Shown here in pieces: positions 1-6,747 of a DNA stretch of 12,060 nucleotides. The stretch covers positions 1-12,060 of the forward strand of contig JAOPYP010000024.1 of NCBI GenBank assembly GCA_025964635.1, read 5' to 3'. Numbering within the stretch: position 1 is the first letter of the stretch; each line of letters opens with the position of its first letter. The notes below the pieces were generated by a model, which was not told the DNA's origin, searched no databases, and saw only the letters and a list, made by a program, of their open reading frames with translations. The position numbers and the translations under genes were made by a program. This stretch comes from Actinomycetes bacterium. GTDB lineage: Bacteria > Actinomycetota > Actinomycetes > Streptosporangiales > Streptosporangiaceae.

Positions 1-8
1 TTCCGTAG
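1..8. promoter_or_regulatory. Possible operator unit cut by the left edge
   Basis: The first bases contain CCGTA (3-7), the core of the 9-bp unit that recurs in four other promoter regions of this window. It lies about 45 bases upstream of the first TetR gene, where an autoregulatory operator would be expected. Only one core is visible, and the next position in the 12-base register (12-20) matches poorly, so this is a suggestion that depends on the sequence to the left. Confidence 0.25.
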
Positions 9-51
9 GCCCACCAGGACGTACCACCATGCGGGAGATGCGGAGGCTCCA

Positions 52-765
52 GTGCCTGCGTCAGCGAAGGCGAATTCGAAGCGGCCACGGCGGGCTCGCG
101 GCTCTATCAACCCGGCCGACATCGTGACCGGGGCGTTTGAGTTCTGCCGCACCACGCCAGTCGACGAGATGACCATGCCGCAGCTGGCGGCGTTCCTTAA
201 CGTCGGTGTGACCAGCATCTACTGGTATTTCAAGAGCAAGCGCGAACTCCTGGATGCCATGACCGACGAAGCGCTGGTCTCCTTCTACGAGAGCATGCCG
301 CCGCTGCGCAGCCAGGGGTGGGAGGACATGCTGCGCGAGTTCTTCGTCAGCTTCTACACGCTGCTGGCGGCGGACCCGCTGAAGTGCGACCTGATCGTGC
401 GGCGCATTGGCCATCAGGCCGATGAGGGCGCGATGCGCTCGTGGAACCGGGCCGAGCAGCTGCTGACGGCGCTGGCGGACGCCGGGTTCCCGCCGTCGCT
501 GGCCCGGCACGCGTTCTTCACCCTGTCCATCTACACCCAGGGTTTCCTGCTGGTCGAGCGGACGGGCCGGGTGTCAGGGGCGATCAGCTCGCCGCCAGCG
601 GGCGGCTCGGCGGACCTGGTGGCAGCGGACGCCGCCGCGGCCCCGCGCGGCACGCAGCCGGCGGCGGGCAGTGCGGCCCCGGAGGACTTCGAGTTCGGTA
701 TCACCAACATCATCGCCGGGCTGCGGCAGCTGCGGCCCAGCGAGGAGCGGGCCGGCGCGGCCTGA
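52..765 (+). CDS. TetR/AcrR family transcriptional regulator (TetR-1)
   Basis: One-component repressor of the TetR family, 237 aa. The N-terminal helix-turn-helix lies at about residues 17-64, with recognition segment VGVTSIYWYFKSKRELL (51-67). The rest is a helical ligand and dimer domain, including CDLIVRRI and the FFTLSIYTQGFLLVER helix. Residues about 174-212 are an Ala/Gly/Pro-rich low-complexity insert. The frame is open to the window edge, but GTG 52 is chosen because GGAGG (42-46) sits five bases upstream. The protein is clearly paralogous to the TetR at 7141-7884: same RGS(I/L)N start of helix 1, near-identical recognition helix, and similar C-terminal blocks (CDLIV, AGFP, (S/L)xYT, IIxGLR). 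It converges on the acyl-CoA synthetase. Inferred role: repressor of the acyl-CoA genes through the 12-bp-phased operators. The ligand is probably an acyl-CoA, which is a guess from the neighbours. Confidence 0.93.
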   Translation: MPASAKANSKRPRRARGSINPADIVTGAFEFCRTTPVDEMTMPQLAAFLNVGVTSIYWYFKSKRELLDAMTDEALVSFYESMPPLRSQGWEDMLREFFVSFYTLLAADPLKCDLIVRRIGHQADEGAMRSWNRAEQLLTALADAGFPPSLARHAFFTLSIYTQGFLLVERTGRVSGAISSPPAGGSADLVAADAAAAPRGTQPAAGSAAPEDFEFGITNIIAGLRQLRPSEERAGAA

Positions 766-783
766 CGTTCTCCTCACTGACCA

Positions 784-815
784 CGAGCCCGGCTGGCGAA
801 CGCCAGCCGGGCTCG
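784..815. terminator. Bidirectional hairpin between convergent genes
   Basis: Perfect inverted repeat: left arm 784-798, right arm 801-815 (outer sequence CGAGCCCGGCTGGC, mirrored), centre AA, giving about 14 paired bases around a GAAC loop. It lies between the stop of TetR-1 (765) and the stop of the synthetase (826), where both transcripts need to end. There is no T-tract, as is common for actinobacterial hairpin terminators. Confidence 0.75.
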
Positions 816-825
816 CGCGGTCTGG

Positions 826-2334
826 TCAGGTGGACGGGGCCGGTGACAGGGCGGACAGCTTGCGGCGCAGGATCTTCCCGGTGGCCGTATGCGGGAGCTC
901 GCTGAGAAATATCACGGCGTCCGGTGTCTTGGCTGAGCGCAGCCGGGCCTGGACAAAGGCGCGCACGTCGTCCCCGGCCAGCGACGCCCCTGGCTCAGGC
1001 ACGACGAAGGCGCCGATCCGCTGACCCCATTCCTCGCTCGGCAGGCCCACCACGGCCACCTCGGCCACGCCCGGCATCTGCTGGATGACCTCCTCGATCT
1101 CGGCGGGCGCGATGTTCTCGCCGCCGCGGATGATCGTGTCATCCGACCGCCCGCGCACGTAGAGGAAGCCGCCGGCGTCCAGGTAGCCCTCGTCCCGGGT
1201 GGGGAACCAGCCCTCGTCATCGGTGACCGGGCCGGTTTCGCGGTACTCGCCCGCCACCTGAGCGCCGCGCACGTAGATCTGGCCAATCTGGCCGGGCGCA
1301 CACGCGGCCCCGCCGGCGTCCCGGATCTCGATCTCGAGATGGGGCAGCGGGCGCCCGACCGAGCCCAGGCGGGCCCGCACGGCGGGGTCGTTGCTGGCGG
1401 CCGCTTCCCGGTGGTCGCCCGGGCCCAGGACGGCGACCGACGACGACGTCTCGGTGAGCCCGTAGGCGTTCACGAAACCGACGTCCGGCAGCAGTGCCAA
1501 CGCCCGCTGAAGGACGGAGGGCGCCAGGGGCGCACCGCCGTAGGACAGGGACCGCAGCCGGAGGGGGGCGGCGGGAGCACCGGCCGCCAGCTCGTCCACG
1601 ATCCGGGCGAGCATGGTCGGGACCACCATGGCGTGGGTGACCCCCTCGGCGGCCACCGTGTCCAGCCACCGCGCCGCCGTGAAGCGCTCGAGGTAGACGA
1701 TCCGCCGCCCGCTGTAGAGGTTGGTCAGCAGGTTCGCCACCGCCGCGATGTGGTACGGCGGCACGCTCACGATCACCGCGTCGTCCGGGGTGGCTGAGCC
1801 GAAGTCGACCGTGCCGAGGACGTACGACACCAGGTGCCGGTGGCGCAGGACGGCGCTCTTCGGCGCGGCCGTCGTGCCGCTGGTCATCAGCAGGACGGCC
1901 TCATCGCCGGGTCCCGGCTCGGCCGGCGCCGCCACCCCGCCACCCAGGTCCGGCCGGGCGAGCAGGTCACCCCATTCCGCGATGCCGGCCGTGCCCGCCA
2001 CCCCACCGGAGTGCAGGTGGCTGGGGTCGTCCGCGATGATGAACGGCCGCTCCTGCCGGCCGGCGATCGCGGTCAGCTGCTCGCGGGCCAGCCGGTAGTT
2101 CAGGGGCAGGAACGGTATCCCGGCGGAGGCCGACGCGAACAGGGCCAGCGGGAAGGCCAGCCCGTTCTCGCCCATGTAGATCACGGTCCGGGCGCCGCGG
2201 GCCGTCAGGTGCAGCCCACCGCGCCGGGCCTGCGCGGCCAGCTGGCTGCCGGTCAGCCCGCGGGACTGGGTGCCGAGGACCAGCCGGTCGCCGTGCCCGG
2301 CCTCGACCATCTCGAGGATCGTGAGGAGGTTCAT
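826..2334 (-). CDS. Acyl-CoA synthetase / AMP-dependent CoA ligase
   Basis: ANL-superfamily adenylate-forming ligase, 502 aa, which would convert a carboxylic acid to its acyl-CoA with ATP and CoA in the cytoplasm. Motifs in order: P-loop-like MTSGTTAAPKSAV (150-162), YGLTET (291-296), TRDEG (379-383) with the adenosine-binding Asp, hinge RGRSDD (395-400), GGENIAPAEIE (404-414) and the catalytic-lysine motif PHTATGK (Lys487). The P-loop reads TTAAPKS where most relatives have TTGxPKG. The frame extends to 2442, but ATG 2334 is preferred: the protein then begins MNLLTILEMV, as family members do, and the ATG overlaps the stop of a leader ORF that has the only good ribosome site. Divergent from the thioesterase, with a shared operator array in between. 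Acid substrate (fatty, aromatic or terpenoid) cannot be told from these motifs. Confidence 0.93.
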   Translation of the reverse strand: MNLLTILEMVEAGHGDRLVLGTQSRGLTGSQLAAQARRGGLHLTARGARTVIYMGENGLAFPLALFASASAGIPFLPLNYRLAREQLTAIAGRQERPFIIADDPSHLHSGGVAGTAGIAEWGDLLARPDLGGGVAAPAEPGPGDEAVLLMTSGTTAAPKSAVLRHRHLVSYVLGTVDFGSATPDDAVIVSVPPYHIAAVANLLTNLYSGRRIVYLERFTAARWLDTVAAEGVTHAMVVPTMLARIVDELAAGAPAAPLRLRSLSYGGAPLAPSVLQRALALLPDVGFVNAYGLTETSSSVAVLGPGDHREAAASNDPAVRARLGSVGRPLPHLEIEIRDAGGAACAPGQIGQIYVRGAQVAGEYRETGPVTDDEGWFPTRDEGYLDAGGFLYVRGRSDDTIIRGGENIAPAEIEEVIQQMPGVAEVAVVGLPSEEWGQRIGAFVVPEPGASLAGDDVRAFVQARLRSAKTPDAVIFLSELPHTATGKILRRKLSALSPAPST

Positions 2335-2405
2335 CGCTGGCCGGTCATTCCCGGGCGTGGTGCCACCCGGATGTGGCCCGTGGCGCTGGTATCGCGTTCC
2401 CGCAT
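2331..2405 (-). CDS. Putative 24-aa leader peptide coupled to the CoA ligase
   Basis: Reading the minus strand from 2405, an ATG preceded by AAGGAG with a seven-base spacer opens a 24-codon frame (starts MRERDTSATG, ends RPGMTGQR). Its TGA (2333-2331) overlaps the ligase ATG (2334-2332) as ATGA. The ligase ATG itself has no recognisable ribosome site (upstream bases ccgggaatgaccggccagcg). This is the layout of translational coupling: ribosomes loading at the leader would re-initiate at the ligase. The peptide is arginine-rich (four Arg) and has no obvious attenuation codon run. Alternative: a sequencing frameshift that separated the true N-terminus, less likely because MNLL is a normal ligase start. 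Confidence 0.5.
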   Translation of the reverse strand: MRERDTSATGHIRVAPRPGMTGQR

Positions 2406-2455
2406 GTCTGCTCTCCTTCACGGCCGAGGGGCAGCCGGCCATAATGCTGACGGGT

Positions 2456-2476
2456 GTATAGTATCGCTTACGGTTG
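2456..2476. promoter_or_regulatory. Operator array B in the ligase/thioesterase divergent promoter
   Basis: Two 9-bp near-palindromic units 12 bases apart: GTATAGTAT (2456-2464), spacer cgc, TTACGGTTG (2468-2476). They sit in an AT-rich island in otherwise very GC-rich DNA. The first unit overlaps possible -10 boxes facing both ways: TATAGT (2457-2462) toward the thioesterase and, on the minus strand, TACTAT (2463-2458) toward the ligase. The minus-strand -10 would start transcription near 2451, upstream of the leader ORF. Binding here should block both promoters. Same architecture as the arrays at 5401, 6677 and 9353. Confidence 0.6.
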
Positions 2477-2539
2477 GTCCGTCTACAGGTCGGCCTGCCG
2501 GTCCGTCACCAGGGGAGCCGATTGAGCGGGACTGCGGCC

Positions 2540-3388
2540 ATGGATGCCCGCGGCGGGCAGCGGCCAGCGAGCGGGATGGTCAGCCTGCTGGCGCTCGAGG
2601 AGATCGGGTCCGGCATCTTCCGCGGCGTCAGCCAGGATGTGTCCACCATCCGCGTCTTCGGTGGCCAGGTCGCGGCGCAATCCCTGGTGGCGGCGGGCCG
2701 GACGGTCGGATCGGGTCGCCCGGTCCACTCGCTGCACGCCTACTTCCTGCTGCCCGGCGACCCGGCGCTGCCGATCGTGTACGAGGTCGAGCGCACCCGG
2801 GACGGGCGGTCGTTCTCGACCAGGCGGGTCGTGGCCACCCAGCGGGGCAAGGTGATCTTCAGCCTGTCGGCGTCGTTCCACCGGCCCGAGGAAGGGCCGG
2901 CGCACCAGGCGCCCTGGGCACTGTCCGCGGCCCGCCCCCCGGATCCCGGTGACGCTGGCGAGGAGCCCGCCCGGACCTCGGGCGGCAACCACTCGTTCCC
3001 CATCGAGGTCCGCCAGGTGCGGGCGCCGCTGGCCAGCCCGGCCGACCCCCGCCAGCAGAGCTGGATCCGGGCCGACGGAGCCCTTCCGGACGATCCGCTC
3101 ATCCACGTCTGCGTGCTCGCGTACGCCTCCGACCTGGGGCTGCTGGCCGCGGCCCTGCCACCCCACGGTCTCTCGCCCTTCTCCGGCGAGGTGACGATGG
3201 CCAGCCTCGACCACGCCATGTGGTTCCACCGCCCGTTCCGGGCCGACGACTGGCTGTACTACGCCAACGAGAGCCCGGTCGCTTCGGGGGCGCGGGCGCT
3301 GGCCCGCGGGGAGGTCTACGACCGGGCCGGGAGGCTGGTCGCCTCCGTCGTGCAGGAAGGCCTGCTCCGCCTCGTGGGCCCCGGCTGA
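2540..3388 (+). CDS. tesB: Acyl-CoA thioesterase II (TesB-like)
   Basis: Double-hotdog thioesterase, 282 aa from ATG 2540, hydrolysing acyl-CoA to free acid and CoA. N-terminal hotdog: IFRGVSQDVSTIRVFGGQVA (26-45) and RPVHSLHAYFLLPGDP (60-75). C-terminal hotdog: AYASDLGLL (194-202), MASLDHAMWFHRPFRADDWLYY (220-241) and SVVQEGLLR (269-277). The residues matching the E. coli TesB triad Asp204/Thr228/Gln278 are Asp198, Ser222 (conservative change) and Gln272. The frame opens at 2474; TTG 2522 behind AGGGGAG (2511-2517) is a real alternative start adding six residues, and ATG 2576 is a shorter one. Divergent from the CoA ligase and probably co-repressed with it, perhaps to recover CoA from dead-end intermediates. 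Confidence 0.92.
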   Translation: MDARGGQRPASGMVSLLALEEIGSGIFRGVSQDVSTIRVFGGQVAAQSLVAAGRTVGSGRPVHSLHAYFLLPGDPALPIVYEVERTRDGRSFSTRRVVATQRGKVIFSLSASFHRPEEGPAHQAPWALSAARPPDPGDAGEEPARTSGGNHSFPIEVRQVRAPLASPADPRQQSWIRADGALPDDPLIHVCVLAYASDLGLLAAALPPHGLSPFSGEVTMASLDHAMWFHRPFRADDWLYYANESPVASGARALARGEVYDRAGRLVASVVQEGLLRLVGPG

Positions 3389-3427
3389 GCTGGCCCGGGC
3401 TGAGCTGACCAGGGCTGAGCTAGCGGG
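3383..3427. repeat. Three 15-bp imperfect tandem repeats between convergent stops
   Basis: GGCTGAGCT occurs at 3383, 3398 and 3413, each heading a 15-base unit (tails ggcccg, gaccag, agcggg). The array spans both stop codons: thioesterase TGA (3386-3388) lies in unit 1 and crotonase TAG (3422-3420) in unit 3. Because the period is a multiple of three, the thioesterase frame meets a TGA in each unit. No stable terminator hairpin is evident. Confidence 0.75.
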
Positions 3428-4496
3428 CGATCTCGTCCACCAGGCCCCAGTCGAGGGCGGTCGGCGCGTCCAGGGGGAGACCGCTCAGCGCGAGATAGGC
3501 GGTGCGCCACCGGCCGATCCGGCGGGTGATGCTGACCGTGCCGCCCGCGCCCGGGATCAGGCCCATGGCGATCTCGGGCAGCCTGATCACCGTGTCCGGG
3601 CGGGCGGACAGCCAGCCGGCGAACGCGGGCAGCTCGATCCCGGCGCCGATGCAGGCGCCGTGCAGGTCGACACGGACCCGGTCGCGGAGCCGGTGCACCA
3701 GCAGCCCGGGAGAACGCTGGGTCCGGACGAAGTGCGCGACGCTGCCGCCCGGCCCGGTGCCGAACTCGGCCAGGTCGCCGCCGCTGCAGAAGGCCGGCCC
3801 GCGGCCGCGGATCCGCACCTCCTGCACGGTGGGGTCGGCGTCCGCCACTGACAGCGCCGCCAGCAGGGCCTCCCGCATGGCCGTGCTGTACGCGTTGCGG
3901 CGGGACGGATCGTCCAGTTCAATGACGATGGTCCCGCCGTCCCTGGTGGCCCGCAGCGGGATGTGACCGTCAGCCGCCCGGCGCCGCGGGGGGCGGCCGG
4001 CCAGCCAGGCGCCGAACTCCGGGCCGGCCATGAGCGTGGAGTAGGCGAGGGATTCGACCCGCAGGCCATCGCGCACGGGCAGGCGGCCGGTGCCGGCCAG
4101 GACCTGGCGCAGGATCGTGCCCGCGCCCGGGCTGGCGGCGAACGCCTCGGCCAGCATCGCTACCGCCGCGGGCGGATCCTCGTGCCGGATGACCCGGCGG
4201 TCGGGGCCCGCCTCCCGGGCCAGGGTCAGGGTCAGCGACTCCAGCAGGGGAGCGGCCGCCCGGGGGGCCAGTGGCCGGAGCGCGGTGCCGGCCACCACCC
4301 GGTCGCTGGCACCGATCCTGGCGGCGGCGGCCGCCACGACCTCCGCCGGAACGCCAGCGACCTGATCGAGGTCCATGATCAGCAGCCGGGGGACCGGTCC
4401 GCCCGGCTCCAGATCCGGCCAGAGCAGCGGATCGGAGGCCGGGCCGGCCGCATCCCGCACCGCCAGGTGCGCGATGCCGGCCGGGTCGGTCCTCAT
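3420..4496 (-). CDS. Two-part crotonase-family protein (enoyl-CoA hydratase-like)
   Basis: 358 aa from ATG 4496 (the frame runs upstream into the SDR gene, where its translation is not protein-like). Residues 188-358 are a crotonase domain: RRNAYSTAM, oxyanion-hole FCSGGDL (236-242), HGACIGAGIEL (279-289) and RLPEIAMGLIPGAGGT (305-320). Both glutamates used by enoyl-CoA hydratases are present (Glu289, Glu308), so hydration of a 2-enoyl-CoA is plausible. The protein stops at GLVDEIAR, without the helical trimerisation segment of roughly 60-80 residues that normally follows. Residues 1-175 resemble a degenerate crotonase half ending RVESLAYSTLMAGPEFGAWLAGRP, which looks like the usual C-terminal segment. 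It therefore reads as a rearranged or tandem architecture. It starts 23 bases after the SDR stop, so the two form an operon. The ribosome site is weak. Confidence 0.85.
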   Translation of the reverse strand: MRTDPAGIAHLAVRDAAGPASDPLLWPDLEPGGPVPRLLIMDLDQVAGVPAEVVAAAAARIGASDRVVAGTALRPLAPRAAAPLLESLTLTLAREAGPDRRVIRHEDPPAAVAMLAEAFAASPGAGTILRQVLAGTGRLPVRDGLRVESLAYSTLMAGPEFGAWLAGRPPRRRAADGHIPLRATRDGGTIVIELDDPSRRNAYSTAMREALLAALSVADADPTVQEVRIRGRGPAFCSGGDLAEFGTGPGGSVAHFVRTQRSPGLLVHRLRDRVRVDLHGACIGAGIELPAFAGWLSARPDTVIRLPEIAMGLIPGAGGTVSITRRIGRWRTAYLALSGLPLDAPTALDWGLVDEIAR

Positions 4497-4519
4497 GGTA
4501 GGCCCAGGGTAGCCAGGGC

Positions 4520-5287
4520 TCAGATGTTGAAGCGCAGCGCTCCGTCGATGCGGATCACCTCGCCATTGAGGTAGTCGTTGTCCACGATGGCCAGGGCCAG
4601 CTTGGCGTACTCGCCGGCGTGGCCCATCCGCTTGGGGTTGGGGACACCGGGACCCCACTTCGCCTGGGCTTCCTCCTCCGGCATCCCGTAGGCCGGGGTG
4701 AAGAACGTGCCGGGGGCGATGCAGACCACCCGGATGCCCGCCGGGGCCAGGTCGCGGGCGGCGGTCAGGTTGAGACCGATGACCCCGCCTTTGGCCGCGG
4801 AGTAGTCGCTCTGCCCGACCTGTCCCTCGAACCCGGCGATGCTGGCGGTGGTGATGATGACGCCGCGCTGGCCGGAGTCCAGCGGTTCGTTGCGGGACAT
4901 CGCTCCCGCCGCCTTGCTCAGCACGTGGAAGGTCCCGGTGAGGAAGATCTCGATCGTCCGCCGGAAGCTGTCCACCGGGTAGGGCTTGCCTTCCCGGTTG
5001 ATGATCCGCTTCCCGGTCGCCGGGCCGCCGTGCACGACCACCGCGGTGCGCAGCGGGGCCAGCTCCACGGCCGCGGCAATCGCCGCGTCCACGGATTCCT
5101 CGCTGGTGACATCGGTATGCACGAACACGGCCTGGCCGTCGAGCTGGTCCTCCAGGGCCTTGCCCCGGTCGTCGGCCATGTCCGCGATCACGACCCTGGC
5201 GCCCGCGCCGGCCAGCCGGCGTACCGTCGCCTCGCCGAAGCCTCCTGCTCCGCCGACGACCAGGGCCGACGATCCCTTAAGTTCCAC
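4520..5287 (-). CDS. SDR, type II 3-hydroxyacyl-CoA dehydrogenase-like
   Basis: Classical-length short-chain dehydrogenase, 255 aa, resembling actinobacterial 3-hydroxyacyl-CoA dehydrogenases of the HSD17B10 type (3-hydroxyacyl-CoA to 3-ketoacyl-CoA with NAD). Rossmann motif VGGAGGFGEA (11-20); Asp36 after strand 2 favours NAD over NADP; HTDV (57-60); Ser149, YSAAK with Tyr162 and Lys166; APGTFFTP (191-198); GEVIRIDGALR near the end. Two changes stand out: the NAG motif reads HGG (86-88), and the helix-4 Asn usually in IEINLxG is Phe115 (IEIFLTG). GTG 5287 follows AAGGAGGA closely. Leads an operon with the crotonase and is divergent from the thiolase, the next enzyme in beta-oxidation. Dehydrogenase activity is likely but the missing Asn lowers certainty. 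Confidence 0.88.
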   Translation of the reverse strand: MELKGSSALVVGGAGGFGEATVRRLAGAGARVVIADMADDRGKALEDQLDGQAVFVHTDVTSEESVDAAIAAAVELAPLRTAVVVHGGPATGKRIINREGKPYPVDSFRRTIEIFLTGTFHVLSKAAGAMSRNEPLDSGQRGVIITTASIAGFEGQVGQSDYSAAKGGVIGLNLTAARDLAPAGIRVVCIAPGTFFTPAYGMPEEEAQAKWGPGVPNPKRMGHAGEYAKLALAIVDNDYLNGEVIRIDGALRFNI

Positions 5288-5324
5288 GCGTCCTCCTTGG
5301 CGGATTCACTGTCCCGGGACTGCG

Positions 5325-5342
5325 GCCCGCCACCTGGCGGGC
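5325..5342 (-). other. Palindrome / hairpin in the SDR 5' leader
   Basis: Perfect 18-bp inverted repeat, GCCCGCCA - CC - TGGCGGGC on the plus strand, in the untranslated leader between operator array C and the SDR start, about 38 bases before the GTG. In RNA it would form a seven-pair stem with a four-base loop. It could protect the transcript or modulate expression; it could also be chance in GC-rich DNA. Confidence 0.4.
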
Positions 5343-5400
5343 GGCGTGCGCGCGATGTGACGAGCCGTGGCCCGGCTCTTCCCCGGCCGGCGCGAGTATC

Positions 5401-5433
5401 ATACTGTAGGTCTATCGGTAACGGCTACTATAG
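5401..5433. promoter_or_regulatory. Operator array C in the SDR/thiolase divergent promoter
   Basis: Three units in exact 12-base register: ATACTGTAG (5401-5409), TATCGGTAA (5413-5421), CTACTATAG (5425-5433), with spacers gtc and cgg. Possible -10 boxes overlap the outer units: TACTAT (5426-5431) toward the thiolase and TATGAT on the minus strand (5403-5398) toward the SDR. -35 boxes are not clear. Occupancy would silence both directions. Confidence 0.65.
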
Positions 5434-5491
5434 GCCGCCTGGGAGCGGGAGATAACCCTCGCGCCGCGGGAACTCGGAGAGGTGGACCCAC

Positions 5492-6664
5492 GTGTCCGAT
5501 CCAGTCATCATCAGCACGGCACGCACCGCGATCGGCACCGCCCGGAAGGGGACGCTGGCCAACACCACGGGCGAGGAACTGGCCACCTTCATCCTCCAGG
5601 AGACGGTGCGCAGGTCCGGGCTGGACCCGGCGCACATCGACGACGTGATCTTCGCCGAGTCCCAGTACGGCGGGGGTGACCTCGCGCGGTACGCCGCCGT
5701 GGTAGCCGGCCTCATGGACGTGCCCGGGCAGGCGGTCAACCGGCACTGCGCGGGCAGCCTGGCCGCCATCGGCAACGCCGCGGCCGGGATCAAGTCCGGG
5801 ATGGAACGGGCCGTCGTGGCCGGGGGAGTCCAGGCGACCTCGCTGTCCCCGCAGCTCCGCCGGCGGGTCCCGGGGACGGCCGACGGCTACCAGGACTGGT
5901 ACCCGCCCACGCACCCGGATTCGGCGCAGGCGCCCAACATGGACATGTCCATCTCCGTGGGCTGGAACACCGCCCAGGCGGCGGGCATCACGCGCGAGGA
6001 GATGGACGCGTGGGCGTTCCGCTCCCACATGCGGGCCGTCGCCGCGACCGACGCCGGCAAGTTCGCCGACGAGATCGCCCCGATCAAGGTGACCGCCCCA
6101 GACGGGAGCGTCCGGGAATTCGCCGTCGATGAGCACCCGCGGCGCTCGAGCACGCTGGAGAAGCTCGCGTCGCTCAAGGTCCTGCACCCGGAGATCCCGG
6201 GCTTCTCGATCACCGCGGGGAACGCGAGCGGGGTCAACGACGCGGCCGCGGCGGTCACCGTCACCAGTGCCGAACTGGCCGCGGCCGAAGGACTCACGCC
6301 CATGGCCACGGTGCGGGCCTGGGCGGCGGCGGGGGTCGACCCGGCGCTCATGGGCATGGGCGCGCTCCGCGCGGCGACCAAGGTGACCGGCCGGGCCGGG
6401 GTGTCCCTGGCGGACGTGAAGCTGTGGGAGATCAACGAGGCGTTCGCCTCCGTACCCGTCGCGGCGTGCCAGGAACTTGGCCTTGACGAGGACATCGTCA
6501 ACGTCAGCGGCAGCGGGTGCAGCCTGGGCCATCCGGTGGCGGCCAGCGGTGCCCGGATGATCATCACGCTCATCCATGAGCTCCGCCGCCGCGGCGGCGG
6601 CATCGGGGTCGCGTCGATGTGTGCGGGCGGCGGCCAGGGCGGCGCCGTCCTTATTGAGGTCTGA
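5492..6664 (+). CDS. Thiolase (acetyl-CoA acyltransferase)
   Basis: 390 aa, full thiolase length; cleaves 3-ketoacyl-CoA with CoA to acetyl-CoA (or propionyl-CoA) and a shortened acyl-CoA. Nucleophile Cys86 in VNRHCAGSLAA; NEAFA (315-319); His347 in SLGHPVAASGAR; second Cys377 in SMCAGGGQGGA. All catalytic residues are present. The usual NGGAIALGHP segment reads SGSGCSLGHP. Biosynthetic acetoacetyl-CoA thiolase is possible, but the neighbouring ligase, SDR and crotonase favour degradation. GTG 5492 is supported by GGAGAGG nine bases upstream. Divergent from the SDR across array C. Confidence 0.95.
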   Translation: MSDPVIISTARTAIGTARKGTLANTTGEELATFILQETVRRSGLDPAHIDDVIFAESQYGGGDLARYAAVVAGLMDVPGQAVNRHCAGSLAAIGNAAAGIKSGMERAVVAGGVQATSLSPQLRRRVPGTADGYQDWYPPTHPDSAQAPNMDMSISVGWNTAQAAGITREEMDAWAFRSHMRAVAATDAGKFADEIAPIKVTAPDGSVREFAVDEHPRRSSTLEKLASLKVLHPEIPGFSITAGNASGVNDAAAAVTVTSAELAAAEGLTPMATVRAWAAAGVDPALMGMGALRAATKVTGRAGVSLADVKLWEINEAFASVPVAACQELGLDEDIVNVSGSGCSLGHPVAASGARMIITLIHELRRRGGGIGVASMCAGGGQGGAVLIEV

Positions 6665-6676
6665 CCCTCGTAGGCA

Positions 6677-6697
6677 TTACGGTATTTCTTACGATAA
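6677..6697. promoter_or_regulatory. Operator array A before the small protein and TetR-2
   Basis: Two units 12 bases apart: TTACGGTAT (6677-6685), spacer ttc, TTACGATAA (6689-6697). They lie in an AT-rich island 50 bases before the ATG of the small protein; TACGAT (6690-6695) may be the -10 box. Since the second TetR is downstream in the same apparent operon, this would give autoregulation. Confidence 0.6.
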
Positions 6698-6700
6698 GCT

Positions 6701-6712
6701 CCGCACGTGCGG
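6701..6712. promoter_or_regulatory. Perfect 12-bp palindrome CCGCACGTGCGG
   Basis: Fully self-complementary 12-mer just downstream of array A, in the leader of the small protein. It could be a second protein-binding site near the transcription start. Single occurrence, no further support. Confidence 0.3.
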
Positions 6713-6747
6713 GGTGGAGTGCTCAGCAACGTACGAGTGAGGCAGCC

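Noticed and set aside
2335..2442. 36-residue N-terminal extension of the CoA ligase (ATG 2442)
   Set aside because: No ribosome site, low-complexity translation, and the ATG would lie only a few bases after the likely transcription start; MNLLTILEMV at 2334 is the family-like start.
1834..2952. Long plus-strand frame across the ligase/thioesterase divergent region
   Set aside because: It crosses the promoter region and overlaps two strong genes; translation is Arg/Gly/Pro-rich.
4497..4658. 54-residue extension of the crotonase at 3420-4496
   Set aside because: It overlaps the end of the SDR gene in another frame, and its Arg/Gly/Pro-rich translation is typical of GC-rich shadow frames.
5399..6577. 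Long minus-strand frame opposite the thiolase
   Set aside because: His/Arg/Gly-rich shadow with no recognisable domain, antisense to a gene with all catalytic residues.
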